The notes below the pieces were generated by a model that was not told where the DNA came from, searched no databases, and saw only the letters and a list, made by a program, of their open reading frames with translations. 64,000 nt of DNA from Gordionus sp. m RMFG-2023 (lineage: Eukaryota > Nematomorpha > Gordioida > Chordodea > Parachordodidae), in the NCBI RefSeq assembly GCF_954871325.1, contig NC_088775.1:67867561-67931560 (forward strand), read 5' to 3'. Position 1 is the first letter of the stretch. Every line of letters starts with the position of its first letter. The position numbers and the translations under genes were made by a program. Below, in pieces: positions 46,139-58,291 of the stretch.

Positions 46139-47074
46139 ATGTATATGGGACATACAACAATGGTCCGTAGCACAACAGGTACTTCAGCAGGCTTCACAAT
46201 AGCCGAAGGAGTTCATCAAGGGTCGGCTCTCAGCCCACTTCTCTTCATTACAGTAATAGATGTATTAGCACAGTCTATACCTCAAACAGTCCCGTGGAAT
46301 ATGATATTTGCAGATGATATTGTGATACTTGCCGAATCCAAGGATGAAATGAAAGAAAGGTTAGTAAATTGGATAAATATCCTAGAAACGCACGGATTAA
46401 AAGTAAATAGAGAAAAGACGGAGTATATGGTGATAGGAGGAGATGAAACGGAGAGTATTGATATAAATGATTGGCAGATATCCGCAATTGAAAGCTGCAA
46501 ATATTTGAGCTCCGCTATACAAACAAACGGCACAATAGAAAAAGAGATAAAGAATAAGATTAATCAAGGGTGGTTAAAGTGGAGATCTTTATCTGGAGTG
46601 CTATTTGACAAAAGAATCCCACACAAATTAAAGGGAAATATTTACAGTTCCATAGTACAACCAACTATTCTATATAGTTCGGAAACATGGCCAACCAAAG
46701 AATCAGACGAGAGAAGTCTACAAACTATGGAGATGAGAATGCTGAGGATGATTGCTGGGGTAACAAGAAAGGATAAGGTGCGCAGTACAAGAATACTAAA
46801 TAGTTTAAAGGTAGTGCCCATTAAGACTAAGTTAATGGTAAACAGACTTAGGTGGTATGGGCACACAATGAGAAGGCCTATGAACTACATAGGAAATAAA
46901 GTTGAAAGATTGGAAGTGATGGGCAAACGTAAAAGAGGAAGGCCAAAACTTCAATGGGGCCATAAAGTTAGAGCCAATATAAAGAAGTATAAAATAGATA
47001 AAAGAGATTGTACGAATAACATAAAGTGGAGAGAGATGTTGAAGGAGCTTACCACCAGAAAAGGTGAAAGCTAA
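46139..47074 (+). CDS. LINE reverse transcriptase C-terminal half
   Basis: Open from IEDMYMGHTT through GVHQGSALSPLLF (RT block 4), MIFADDIVILAE (block 5 catalytic FADD), HGLKVNREKTEYM (block 6), CKYLSSAI (block 7) and the RTE tail (NRLRWYGHTMRRP, GKRKRGRPKLQW). Upstream, EKIIEKRLRDIIE is joined almost directly to YIRIIEDMYMG. The blocks that normally lie between ('QFGF.PGRST' and the first catalytic Asp of 'F.D...AYD.V') are missing. The enzyme therefore lacks a catalytic residue. Confidence 0.9.
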   Translation: MYMGHTTMVRSTTGTSAGFTIAEGVHQGSALSPLLFITVIDVLAQSIPQTVPWNMIFADDIVILAESKDEMKERLVNWINILETHGLKVNREKTEYMVIGGDETESIDINDWQISAIESCKYLSSAIQTNGTIEKEIKNKINQGWLKWRSLSGVLFDKRIPHKLKGNIYSSIVQPTILYSSETWPTKESDERSLQTMEMRMLRMIAGVTRKDKVRSTRILNSLKVVPIKTKLMVNRLRWYGHTMRRPMNYIGNKVERLEVMGKRKRGRPKLQWGHKVRANIKKYKIDKRDCTNNIKWREMLKELTTRKGES

Positions 47075-47104
47075 AGAGAAAAAAAAAAAAGAGTAAAAAT
47101 AATA

Positions 47105-48486
47105 GTAAATTTTGAACGTAATAAAAATAATATTATTTTTAGCAATTTTTTCAACGTTAGGATAAAAGAAAATTTTCAAAGAAAAAATATTTCCCTTATT
47201 TCTATGGACGCTTCGTCACTACTAGTAACTCATATTTTTTCATATAGTTTTATGAAAATAATCTATTTTCTGATTCGCCACTAGTTTTACTATTAGTTAT
47301 TACCCCCAGTTATTTACCACCATATATTCACAACTATTTCCAATCCTGTTATTAGTAATGGGTTGGCCCGCTAGTCTTATAATATTATTAATAAATATAT
47401 TATAAAGGTATAAGATCAAAATTATACTGAATTAAATATCTGAAAATTTTTTATCTGTGTTTACAAATAATGTTCCTTTAAAATAGTGAGCATAGTTAAA
47501 TAAATTAATAATTCAAATAAAATTATTTTTTACATAATCTCCAAAATATTCTTATAACTGTTAAAAAATAATATTTCCAGATTAATTATATTATTTGATA
47601 TAAATTTAAATAATAACTAAAATATATAAATAAAATGTAATCAAATCTATAATAATATTTTACTTAATCAATTTTTATATTCAAGTAATCTTATTTTATA
47701 TTTATATAACAATGTAGCATATATTTCATAAGAAAAAATAGGCTTGTAATTTTGCAATATAATATAGAAAATATTTGATAAAATAAAAATAAAACTAAAG
47801 AATTATCAAATATTATGGTTTATACCAAAATAATGAATGGAATACATAATTAAAATAGCAATATACCTATCGGCCACTCCAAGAGGGCAAGGGGAAATTT
47901 CCCTCCTTCAAAAACATATCACTTTTTGTGAATATCATTTTAAGCTAATAAAAAATATCCTCATTAGTCCTCTTCCTACCCCTTGTCCCCAAAAAATGTA
48001 TGCATATATCTTAAATAATTTGAAAAAAAAGAATGTAAAAGTTAATATTTTTTTAAACTAAAACTATTGACTATATTCACACTTTTTTGCAAAAAAGCAT
48101 TTATATATAAAAAAACTGAGACCAAAAATGTTTTTTAAGAAATGTAATATAAGCCAAAGATAAATTATAAGACAAAAGTGAAATTTATTATAATTACTAT
48201 TAAAAGATCCATAAAATTACTATATAATATAATATATCAAATAAAGTGAATAACTTTAATTTATTTTTCTTAATAAATGTAAAATTAATTATAAAATTAT
48301 TGATAAAATTAAATTAAAATTAAGTAAAAAAATTAACACACAATACAAACACTGGAATATTAGTGTCGTAGATTTTATAGTATATCTAATTTTATCTAAT
48401 ATATCGTAAGACAATCTAATAATTTTACCAATAGTGAATCATATATTTTACAGAAGATTATAAATTATTGATATGGACATCATAAT
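47105..48486. other. AT-rich stretch, no gene seen
   Basis: A possible foldback lies at 47865-47992, with GGGCAAGGGGAAA near its left and TACCCCTTGTCCCC near its right. That hairpin may be a MITE and explains the short open frame there. The rest is A/T runs. Confidence 0.4.
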
Positions 48487-49199
48487 ATTCCGGCAATGTT
48501 TTCGGCTGTGAGGTAGTGGTAGGCAGGGTAATTTTGTTATTTCGGCAAAGTATACATTGCCGAAATAACCAGGCAATGTGCACATTGCCGGTTTAAATCA
48601 GGCAATGTATTCTATTTTAAAAATTAATAAATTTATTATTTATTTGAGATTAATTTATTATTATTTAATATTAATTTATTATTATAAATTTATTTTATAT
48701 TTTTTTTAAAATATATTTTAATTTGTTACAATATATTTTTTTGATTGATATTTTTTTTAAAATATATATCTTTTTTCTTGATATATCTTTTGATCGCTAA
48801 TTTTTTTTATTTTTTGTGTTGTATGTTTTTTTAATAAATTTTTTTAAATATTTTTTTTTATATTTTTTATTTTTTGTGTTTATATGATTTTTTTTAATAA
48901 ATTTTTTAAAATATATTTTTTTGATTGTTATTTTTTTGATTGATATTTTTTTTTTAAATATATATCTTAAAAAATTTATATTTGATATATCTTTTGATCG
49001 CTAATTTTTTTAACTTTTGTGTTATAGGATTTTTTTAATAAATTTTTGATTGATATTTTTTAATATATTTTTTTAATAAATTTTTTTAAATATGTTTTTT
49101 TGATTGATATTTTTTAATATATATTTTTAAAATGATTAATATATATTTATATTTTACGTAATTTAATCTATTTTATATCTTTTGATAGATAATTTTTTA

Positions 49200-50110
49200 G
49201 GTAATAGTGACAAATGTCATAATCGTTATTTTTGAACTTTTTTAAGTTTTTTTAAAGTAAATGGGTAAAAATATGTTTTGTAAACATGTTAAATTAATAT
49301 TTCAGCGAAAGTGTACTATAGAAAAGTGACAATTGTCATAATCGTTATTTTTAAACTTTTTTAAGTTGTTTTAAAGTAAATAGGTAAAATTATGTTTTGT
49401 AAATATGTTTGATTAATATTTCAGTGAAAGTGTACTGTAGAAAAGTGACAATTGTCATAATCGTTATTTTTAAACTTTTTTAAGTTTTTTGAAAGTAAAT
49501 AGGTAAAAATAGGTTATGTAAACATGTTAAATTAATATTTCAGTGAAAGTGTACTGTAGAAAAGTGACAATTGTCTTAATCGTTATTTTTAATATTTTTT
49601 GAGTTATTTTAAAGTAAATAGTTAAAATATGTTTTGTAAACATGTTAAATTAAAATTTCAATATAGGTGTACTATAGAAAAGTGACAATTGTCATAACCG
49701 TTATTTTTGAACATTTTTGAGTTTTTTTAAGGTAAATAGGTAAAAATATGTTTAATAAACATGTTAAATTAAATTTAAATATAGGTGTACTATAGAAAAG
49801 GGACAATTGTCACAATCCTTATTTTTTCAGTTTTTTTAAGGTAAATAGGTAAAAATATGTTTTGTAAACATGTTAAATTAATATTTCAGTGTAAGTGTAC
49901 TATAGAAAAGTGACAATTGTCATAATCGTTATTTTTGAACATTTTTGAGTTTTTTTAAGGTAAATAGGTAAAAATATGTTTTGTAAACGTTAAATTAATA
50001 TTTCAGTGAAAGTGTACTATAGAAAAGTGACAATTGTCATAATCATTATTTTTGAACTTTTTTGAATTTTTCTAAGGTAAATAGGTAAAAATATGTTTTG
50101 TAAACTTTAA
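49200..50110 (+). repeat. ~118-bp tandem array, left arm of P2
   Basis: About eight units with GTGACAATTGTCATAATCG cores are spaced 110-119 bp apart (49326, 49445, 49564, 49682, 49800, 49909, 50027). They closely match the units of P1. Confidence 0.9.
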
Positions 50111-51449
50111 ATTAAAATTTCAGCTTAGATATGTTTTATATGTTTAAGTCACTAACAGTAATATCAACAATAAAATTCCTAAATTCGCCTTTATTTATAT
50201 ATTCAAAATTAATGATGAGTTATTTTCCTGCTAATCGTCATTCCTTGATTTTATTAAACTCGAGATTTTATTAATAATATATTAATCACTTCAAATGATA
50301 ATAAATTCCACTATTATGATTAAACTTTAATCTTCATAGCCTCCGGAAATGTTTTTTTAACATAATTTATAATAGTAGGCCGATATAAGATTAAAATAAT
50401 TGTAAGATTAATTTATTTTTTCCCAAAATGTTAACTATGAAATATATTAAATATAGAATCCTGCATCGGTTATTTGTATATAAATTAACTATAATATCTT
50501 TGACTTATTTATTTCAATTCTGTGAGTAAATACATTTTAAATATTTATTCACTTTAGTGAACGATTTGAAATTACAAGTTAGAGATACTATTGAAATTTA
50601 AATCTATCAAAGTATTATATAGCTTTTCGAAAATGAATATAATACGAAATTAATTTTAGCATTTTCAAAGTTAGCCCTCATATTTATATTTATTTTAAAC
50701 ATTTACTAAGATTAAACACCAAACATTCTAAGTTTATCTAAGTTTTTTTTTTTTCGAGAAATGAAGGCCTTTGGATAATTTTGTTTACTATATTTTATTG
50801 AATTATGCTAGGCTCTCTCTTTGAAAGCCTTTGGCCAATTTATGTTTTAAATTTTCATCGGGTTTATAATCTTTTTTTTAAATATTTCTCACAAATTTTA
50901 TAAGGTCATTATTTTTATTCATTTTTTTATATTTTTGTGACATCGTATACGCACTTTTAGTTATTTGATAGAGGTAAATTCTTTATTATTTTAAATAAAA
51001 TTAACCAAATCAGACACATTAAAATTTGTGAGAAGTATTTTAAAAAAAGATTATAAACCCGAGGAAAATTTAAAACATAAATTGGCCAAAGGCTTTCAAA
51101 GAGAGAGTCTAGCATAATTCAATAAAATATAGTAAAAAAAATTATCCAAAGGCCTTCATTTCTCGAAAAAAACTTAGATAAACTTAGAATGTATGGTGTA
51201 TAATCTTAGTAATTGTTTAAAATAAATATAAATATGAGGGCTAACTTTGAAAATGCTAAAATTAATTTCGTAATTATATTCATTTTCAAAAAGCTATTTA
51301 ATACTTTGATAGATTTAATTTTCAATAGTAGCTTTAACTTGTAATTTCAGATCGTTCACTAAAGTGAATAAATATTTAAAATGTATTGATATACAATTAA
51401 CTTAAATATATTTCGTAGTTAACATTTTAGGAAAAAATAAATTAATCTT

Positions 51450-52270
51450 ACGAAATCTTAATTTAACATGTTTACAAAACATATTTTTACCTATTTACCT
51501 TAAAAAATCTCAAAAAAGTTTAAAAATAAGGATTATAACAATTGCCACTTTCTATAGTACACTTTCATTGAAATATTAATTTAACATGTTTACAAAACAT
51601 ATTATTATCCATTTACTTTAAAAAAACTCAAAAAAGTTCAAAAATAACGGTTATGACAATTGTCACTTTTCCATAGTACATTTTCACTAAAATATTAATT
51701 TAACATGTTTACAAAACATATTTTTACCCATTTACTTTAAAAAAACTCAAAAAAGTTTAAAAAAAACGATTATGACAATTGTCACTTTTCTATAGTACAC
51801 TTTCACTGAAATATTAATTTAACATGTTTACAAAACATATTTTTACCCATTTACTTTAAAAAAACTCAAAAAAGTTTAAAAATAACGATTATGACAATTG
51901 TTACTTTTCTATATTACACTTTCACTGAAATATTAATTTAACATGTTTACAAAACATATTTTTACCTATTTATTTTAAAAAAACTTAAAAAAGTTCAAAA
52001 ATAATGATTATGACAATTGTCACTTTTCTATAGTACACTTTCACTGAAATATTAATTTAACATGTTTACAAAACATATTTTTACCCATTTACTTTAAAAA
52101 AAGTCAAAAAAGTTTAAAAATAACGATTATGACAATTGTCACTTTTCTATAGTACACTTTCACTGAAATATTAATTTAACATATTTACAAAACATATTTT
52201 TATCTATTTGCTTTAAAAAAACTCAAAAAAGTTTAAAAATAAAGGTTATGACAATTGTCACTTTTACCAA
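51450..52270 (-). repeat. ~118-bp tandem array, right arm of P2
   Basis: The same units as the left arm, in reverse: AACATGTTTACAAAACATAT, CGATTATGACAATTGTCACT and CTATAGTACACTTTCACTG repeat about seven times. Neighbouring units are nearly identical, suggesting recent homogenisation. Confidence 0.9.
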
Positions 52271-52962
52271 AAAAATTATCAATCAAAAGATATATAATAG
52301 ATAAAATTACGTAAAATATAAATATATAAAAATCATTTTAAAATTATATATTAAAAAAAAATACCAATCAAAAAAATATATTTAAAAAAATTTATTAAAA
52401 AAAATCACATAACACAAAAATTAAAAAAAATTAGCGATCAAAAGATATATCAAGTAAAAAAAATATTATTAAAAAAAATATCAATCAAAAAAATATATAT
52501 TAAAAAAAATATTAAAAAAATCATATAATACAAAAAATAAAAAAAATTAGCGATCAAAAGATATATCAAGTAAAAAAAATATATTTAAAAAAAAATATCA
52601 ATCAAAAATATATATTAAAAAAAATATATTGAAAAAAAAATATTAAAAAAATCATATAACACAAAAAATAATAGCGATCAAAAGATATCAAGTAAAAAAA
52701 ATATATTAAAAAAAAAATATCAATCAAAAAAATATATTGAAAAAAAATATATAAAATTTAAAAATAAAACAAATTAAAATATAATTAATCTTAAAAATTA
52801 TTAATAATAACGAAAAAATTATTAATAATATAATATTACAAAAATTACACATTGCCTGAATTAACCCGGCAATGTGTACATTGCCTGGTTATTTCGGCAA
52901 TGTATATTTTGCCGAAATAACAAAATTACTCTGCCTACCACTACCTCACATTGCCGCTAACA

Positions 52963-53394
52963 TATATACTAATATATAATAATTTATCAATGTAAATTCT
53001 AAGTGTGTACGATGTAAATTGAATATCGAATGGGTTATATTATTTTCAAAGTTGGATATAAAGGACTAGTTTTACTGATAAGTGATTGTATTTGTACTGG
53101 TATTTTTTATTGTCAACAATGCTAAATAAAAGTAAAATTAATATAACCAACATAACTCTTCTATAATCAAGTTTTTATTTAATCTCGCATGGGTTATTAC
53201 CTCTTCTTATTTCCCATGGGATGGGCGTTTAGGTAAGTAGCTTTGCTCTTGGTGATTAAACAATAGTGATTATGGTAGAGAAAAATGATCCTATCATTCA
53301 GTTAGTCCCAATAGGTAGTGTATTTTAACATAATATTTGTATTTTTTTAAAGTTAAATAATTTATTGATCAATAATACTATTTTATAGAGAATA
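52963..53394. other. Unassigned sequence beside P2
   Basis: Moderately complex stretch (53185-53300) without inverted ends or a clear frame. It may be the upstream, unreadable part of the hAT fragment that follows. Confidence 0.35.
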
Positions 53395-54110
53395 CATTCA
53401 AAAGTACAAAATTTGCAATCTGGTTAAATTTGCTTATATAAGAACTCTACCATGCTATTTTACAAATAAGAAAGAAAGCTGATTATGAATTTGGCAAGAT
53501 TTTTAACATGTTTCAAAAAAATGTCCATTATAATATGATAATAAACATGCCAAGAATTATATCAAGACAAGTATATAGGATATTTCCACATAATCAGTTT
53601 AGGAGTATTAGAGTTTTACGATTTTTATACCACTTATGGATACATTTTTAACACAAATTAGAGAACACTGATTGAATCATAAACTGTTGCTCAATAACTT
53701 TCAAATTTTGTTATCCTCTTATCCATCCGTGAGAATCTCGGATGAGATTTGAGATAAAATTCACTATTTATATACGTTTAATTAGCAAGATATGGTAGGG
53801 ACGACATACATGGAAGTAATTTAAATTTAAATATTGGTATACAAGCTTAAAAAGTAAGCTTCTGAATGCAATAAGTGCAGTGCCTTTAATGTATGTAAAC
53901 ACACAATAATAAACTTTCCAAACATTACAAATTATTTCAAATTTTAGCATGCCTCCCTATTGCGACAGTAAAAATGAAAAAACTATCTCGAATTTACGAA
54001 GGCTAAAAACGTATTTGCGAAATACTACCTCGCAAAATAGATTAAATGGCTTAGCGTTCATAAATATTCACCGGGAATTAAAACCAGTTAATTCTGTAAC
54101 AATTTAATTG
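53395..54110 (+). pseudogene. hAT transposase C-terminal half, ZMYM1/DUF4371 type, decayed
   Basis: Plus-strand blocks in shifting frames: RKKADYEFGKIFNMF, INMPRIISRQVYR (family 'mPR...RQ..R'), LRFLYHLWIHF, then NEKTISNLRRLKTYLRNTT and RLNGLAFINIHRELKP (53965-54090). The last two match the dimerisation block of the hAT at 35039, so it is the same broad family on the other strand. Termini were not found. Several frameshifts; not functional. Confidence 0.8.
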
Positions 54111-54452
54111 TCAAATTCTAAAAGAAAATTAAATCCAACATTATAAAATATTACCACGTTTTTAAATTAATGTATATATATATATATATGTAATTATTAT
54201 ATTTTATATAAACTATTATAAATGTATTTCCTATTTGTTTCAGACTTATTCATATAATCTTTTAACCAATTTCGTATATTTTGAACAAAGTTAATATTTC
54301 TTTTATTAAAATTAACCTCCTATCTTGCAAAATATTTTATAACTGTATATAGAAAAATGAGGTCTGGGGGCGTCCCTCCTTCCCTTAGGAAAATCTTGGC
54401 TATGCATAGATGCCACTCTAACGAATAAAAATCCCTTAACTAGGTTTAAATA
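54111..54452. other. AT-rich flank, no gene seen
   Basis: A short TA repeat lies at 54172-54190. Otherwise there is nothing beyond possible terminal sequence of the preceding hAT fragment. Confidence 0.4.
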
Positions 54453-57400
54453 CAGGGTTGCCAAGTCAAAATTTTCAAATTGCGGGAGAAATTTGGTATT
54501 ATGCGGGAGAAATATGAAAATTGCGGTAGAAATATAAAAATTGCTAAAAAAAGGCCCGCAAAATCCCGGCCGCATTTGGGATTTTGAATTGACTTAATTA
54601 TCCGCCTATTATCTTTTAAAATTAGTTTATATAAATACAAAGTCGCTAACTATTTTTCAAAATAAAATAACATCTTGATTTATTTAAATATATTAATTTA
54701 TAAAAAAAACCAACGATCTTTTTTAAATATAAAAGAATGTAAACAAGATAAAATTTTATAAAAATTAACGATTTTAATTTTTCAATTAAAAATATATTTT
54801 ATGCGAATGTCCAGCAAAACGACCGCAATTGGAAATATACAGTTTGTGTGTATAACATTATAGGGATAGCTTAATTATCACGTATCACGTTTAAATAGGT
54901 AATAAGGTACAAAAATAAGAAATAATACAGATGCAACTACAGTTGCGGCAATTGAAATCACTTATCTTGTAGTACAATATTCACAGAGATACTTATCATC
55001 ACAATGTTGGTAGAATCTTTTTCCCATAATATTTAACGACTCTAATATAAATGAAAAAAATGAGCAAGGCTATCATCAATGTTTTAGGACATAAATCCAG
55101 GAGGTCAATTGACGATTTGAAAGATGAGCATACATATGCAATTCTAACAGATGCATCTAATAAGAGAAATATTCTCCGCTATTTCAACAAAATTAAGGTC
55201 GTTTCAATAAAACTATTAAATTTTTTCCCCTCAAATAGTGAAAAATCCAAAGACATAGCTAACCATTCGAGATTATCAATATTTTGCATGTCAAATTTCT
55301 GATCTGATAATGCCTAAGTGAATTTGGTAAAAGCAGAGTGTATTTACAGAATTGAGTCAGCACAATGTTGGTTGCGATATGTTCCTAATATCCGCCATCG
55401 ATAAAATTTAAAATTTTATTAACCTTATTTCTTAGATAAAGATTATAAAAGCTGTCCTAACATTTGGAAAATTTTTTTCAATAATGAATGGCAGAGGTAC
55501 ATTTAGGAATGATTTCATATGTAATGTGTAGTTGCAATCAGAAGAATCTTAACAAAGAATCACAAAATTATGCTGCAGATGTGTTCATCTTTACAGTTAA
55601 AAATTGACAAAATTTTATGGCGCCATTGCTAAAACTTAATTATATTTTATTTGAAATTTAAATAATAGAACTAAATGTTTACCGTCGTCTTGAGATATTT
55701 ATAAAATTCCTGGCAAGACATATTATATATTTGTTTAACCATTAGCTCGGCCTCTAATGTTGTTAAAGCAATCGATTTCTCTCCTTTTTCCAGACAGTCC
55801 TCATCAGGCTAAAAATGCGCTCGGATGAGGCATTAGAATTAAGCAAGGAGAAGACATACTCGCATATTTTTTCCAAGCATAGAGATTTATCGTTATTACG
55901 AAAACATTCTACCCATTTCTCCTCTGCTTTTAGACCATCTAACTTTAAGTATTTTGGCGAATCATAAAAAGAGAGAGAATTACAATCTCCTCAAACACGA
56001 CATCAACGTCTTTCGGTATTTTTAATATATTTATTAAATTATAAAAACCATCAATTGATGGTTTCTATTCCAAGGTCATAATATTTAAACATTTGTAAAT
56101 AGAGTTATTAAAATCAAATTTTGATTGTAAATATTCTAAAATTGTGTTAATAAAAATATGTGCTTCATTTAAATATGTATTAATTAGAGTATTATTTGAA
56201 CATTTTAATAAAATATTTTTAGCAATAGCGCCATAAAATTTATTATCAATTTTTAACTGTAGAGATGAACAGAGCTGTAGCATGTATTTGTGAATCTTTT
56301 TTAATAAAGAATATTCTGATTGCAACTGAATATTAACTGCATGAAGTAGATTTCCTACATGTGAAACGAATCCTAAATATGCTTCTGCTATTTCATGCTC
56401 GAAAAAATATTTCAAAATTTTAGGACAGCTTTTAAAATCTTTATTTAAGAAGTATTTTTTTAAGGGTTTGTAAAATTTTAAATTCTATCGATGGCAGGTA
56501 TTAATGACAACCATCTGATAGGTATATATCGCAATAACTCACACCATTCCAAGTCAGACCACTTCACCAACTCTTTTAATTCATTAACTCTTTTAGTTGA
56601 TGAACTAAATTTGTTAAAACATTTTATCACAATGATTTCGACATCCACAGATATTACATTCATTGCCTTCTTGCAAGAATTATTTAGTATATGGCATATA
56701 CAGCCAATTGGTATTAATTCATTATTGTGCTGCCTCAATTCGGTAACTTTGGTTTTTGCCAAAATTTACAGAGGCATTATCAGCGCAGAAAGCTGACATG
56801 CAAATCATTGATAACCCTGAATCAGCTATATTTACCATTATGTGGCTAGCTACCGTTGGATATTTCACTATCCGAGGAAAATTTTAACAGTTTTATTGAA
56901 ATGTTCTTATTCTTGTTGAAATAGCGAAGGATCAAAGGAAATGTTTTAATATATCCCTTATTAGATGCATCTGTTAGAATTGCATATGGATGCCCCTATT
57001 TCAAATCGTCTAGAATTGACCTCTAGGATTCAGGTACTAAAACACTTGTGATAGCCTTGCTCATTTTTGTTATACCACAAGTAAGGTTTGCACTATATTG
57101 GAGTCGTTAAATATCATGAGAAAAAGATTCGACCCACATTGTGATGATATAGCTCTGTGAATGTTGAACTACATGATAGATGTATACGATTTCCACAAAT
57201 GTAGTTGCATCTGTATTATTTATTATTATATTTTTGTATTGCAATCGATGTTGATATACTCCCCTGTACTGACTCATATGAATGAAATGATGTTGATTTA
57301 TTATTGGATAAATATAAAACAGGATAGAAAGAAATTTACAAACTAGACATGTTTTTCGAATAAATATTTAAAATTTATTTTAAAAATATAAAAATAATCA

Positions 57401-57597
57401 ATTAATGTCTCTTAAAACTATTATTTTTATATTAAAAACGTTAAAATACTTTTAAAAAATGAGGAAGAAATTAAAAAATTGCTGGAGATTTTTGCGGGAG
57501 ATTTTAAATTACGTTAGTCTTGCGGGAATGAGAAGTCAGCGTGTAAACTAAAAAATGCGGGAGTCTCCCGTTGATGGGGGGAGACATGACAACCCTG
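54453..57597 (-). mobile_element. 3.1-kb hAT element, copy 2, foldback-like
   Basis: The ends CAGGGTTGCCAAGTC and GACATGACAACCCTG are inverted. Flanks TTTAAATA and TTTAGATA agree at 7 of 8 positions. TGCGGGAGAAA-type words recur near both ends. The minus strand, read from 57597, carries a full-order transposase down to about 55665. The left arm (54900-55620, plus strand) repeats the 5' part of the same gene in reverse, so the element is partly palindromic. It is the sister of 20847-24459 in opposite orientation and preserves the arrangement without that copy's internal inversion. Confidence 0.88.
55665..57060 (-). pseudogene. hAT transposase of copy 2, full domain order, broken
   Basis: Blocks read on the minus strand: ILTDASNKGYIKTFP (first catalytic Asp), SLRYFNKNKNIS-like, ADNASVNFGK (second Asp, partly frameshifted), CICHILNNSCKKAMN, DVEIIVIKCFNKFSSSTKR, YIPIRWLSLIPAIDRI (56478-56762), EIAEAYLGFVSHVGNLLHAV (56065-56415), then NSNASSERIFSLM and EAELMVKQIYNMSCQEF. 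This order is standard for hAT transposases with the 'TDASNKGN' motif. A few frameshifts and stops separate the pieces. The two longest open stretches are almost contiguous. Confidence 0.82.
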
Positions 57598-57726
57598 TTT
57601 AGATATTGTATGCCAAACTACAATATGCAATTTAAGAGAAAAAGTTTTTTGGACTATATATATTTTATTATTAGGTTCAGAAGTGACCTATACTAATTTT
57701 ATAAAAAAAAACAACTAAAATACTCA

Positions 57727-57808
57727 CTCAAAGAAGAGGACTACTTCTTCATCTTTACTAGAATAAATATTGACAGTAGGGTAAAATTCCTTAATCCCAA
57801 ATCTTAAA
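57727..57808 (-). CDS. Possible exon of an unidentified gene
   Basis: An open stretch reads FGIKEFYPTVNIYSSKDEEV followed by VLFF. It is bounded by an acceptor (TTTAAG) and a donor with perfect consensus GTGAGT. Composition is protein-like in one frame only. I recognise no family, and no neighbouring exon of the same gene was found on this strand, so it could be a lone relic or chance. Confidence 0.3.
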
Positions 57809-58090
57809 GTTTATGGAATATTTACAAAAATACGCATTCTAAAAATATTAATATATGCGAATATTTTGTTACTACAAATTTTCGAGGATAATAAATAAAA
57901 ATTATTTAAATATTGCCATGAATTATGGTGTATTTTTTAATTTATCTGAGAAATCTTTATAATATCTAAAATTCAAAAGTTAAAAAATTGGTTTCCATGA
58001 ATAATTTAGGATTAAGATATAAAATCCCAAATTAAAGGATATTATTTCATTAACATTATCTATATATATATAAATTTCGATATACTTAAT

Positions 58091-58291
58091 TAGTGTTGTT
58101 AAACGGTCCTATCTAGTTTAACTTTAAAATAACACAATTAAGGATTTAGTTAAAATAATATTATGTGTCTCGAGATTTGGGAAATAGAAACTTTTTGCCA
58201 CCTATGAGCAAAATCATAATATTATTTTGGCTAAAACCTTATTCGGACTTTTTTAAAAAATCGTTCTATATTGAACCGTTTAACATAAGTA
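58091..58291. mobile_element. 201-bp hAT-type MITE
   Basis: The ends TAGTGTTGTTAAACGG and CCGTTTAACATAAGTA are inverted. The internal core (TTTTTGCCACCTATGAGCAA) is shared with the MITE at 13117-13307. No clean target duplication remains. Confidence 0.65.

Larger units (their letters stand above)
44158..47088 (+). mobile_element. RTE-like LINE with complete 5' and 3' ends, internally deleted
   Basis: A 16-bp target duplication AAGAGTAAAAATAATA flanks the element (44142-44157 and 47089-47104), and the 3' end is an A-rich tail, so both ends are original. The 5' end starts with a tRNA-like head. Next come an apurinic-type endonuclease, a broken linker and a reverse transcriptase with its C-terminal RTE-style tail. 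The sequence is markedly richer in G and C than its surroundings. Several frameshifts and one internal deletion make it inactive. The domain set matches the RTE-group elements whose proteins are often mislabelled 'craniofacial development protein 2-like'. Confidence 0.92.
48487..52962. mobile_element. Giant non-coding palindromic element, copy P2 (4.5 kb)
   Basis: The right end is CACATTGCCGCTAACA (52962). The left end (near 48487) is the same sequence slightly altered. Arms mirror each other: GGTAGTGGTAGGCAGGGTAA plus repeated GGCAATGT/ACATTGCC words; AT-rich DNA with TTTTGATCGCTAATTTTTT units; then ~118-bp tandem units (49200-50110 forward, 51450-52260 reverse). In the middle a non-repetitive sequence (50400-50900) is repeated in reverse (51015-51450) around a ~110-bp spacer. 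No protein-like frame was found. It shares end type, unit sequence and layout with P1. Confidence 0.85.

Noticed and set aside
46832-47179. 115-codon minus-strand open frame and other minus frames over 45.3-47.2 kb
   Set aside because: They are antisense shadows of the LINE reverse transcriptase.
47837-48061. 74-codon open frame as a gene
   Set aside because: It coincides with a possible foldback sequence and ends in low-complexity residues; no exon signals.
48487-52962. Assembly artefact making a false palindrome
   Set aside because: Not fully excluded, but the arms differ by many substitutions and unit counts and a second, independent palindrome has the same plan, so a simple misjoin is unlikely.
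53768-53950. 60-codon minus-strand open frame
   Set aside because: Lies within the plus-strand hAT transposase relic and has no family likeness.
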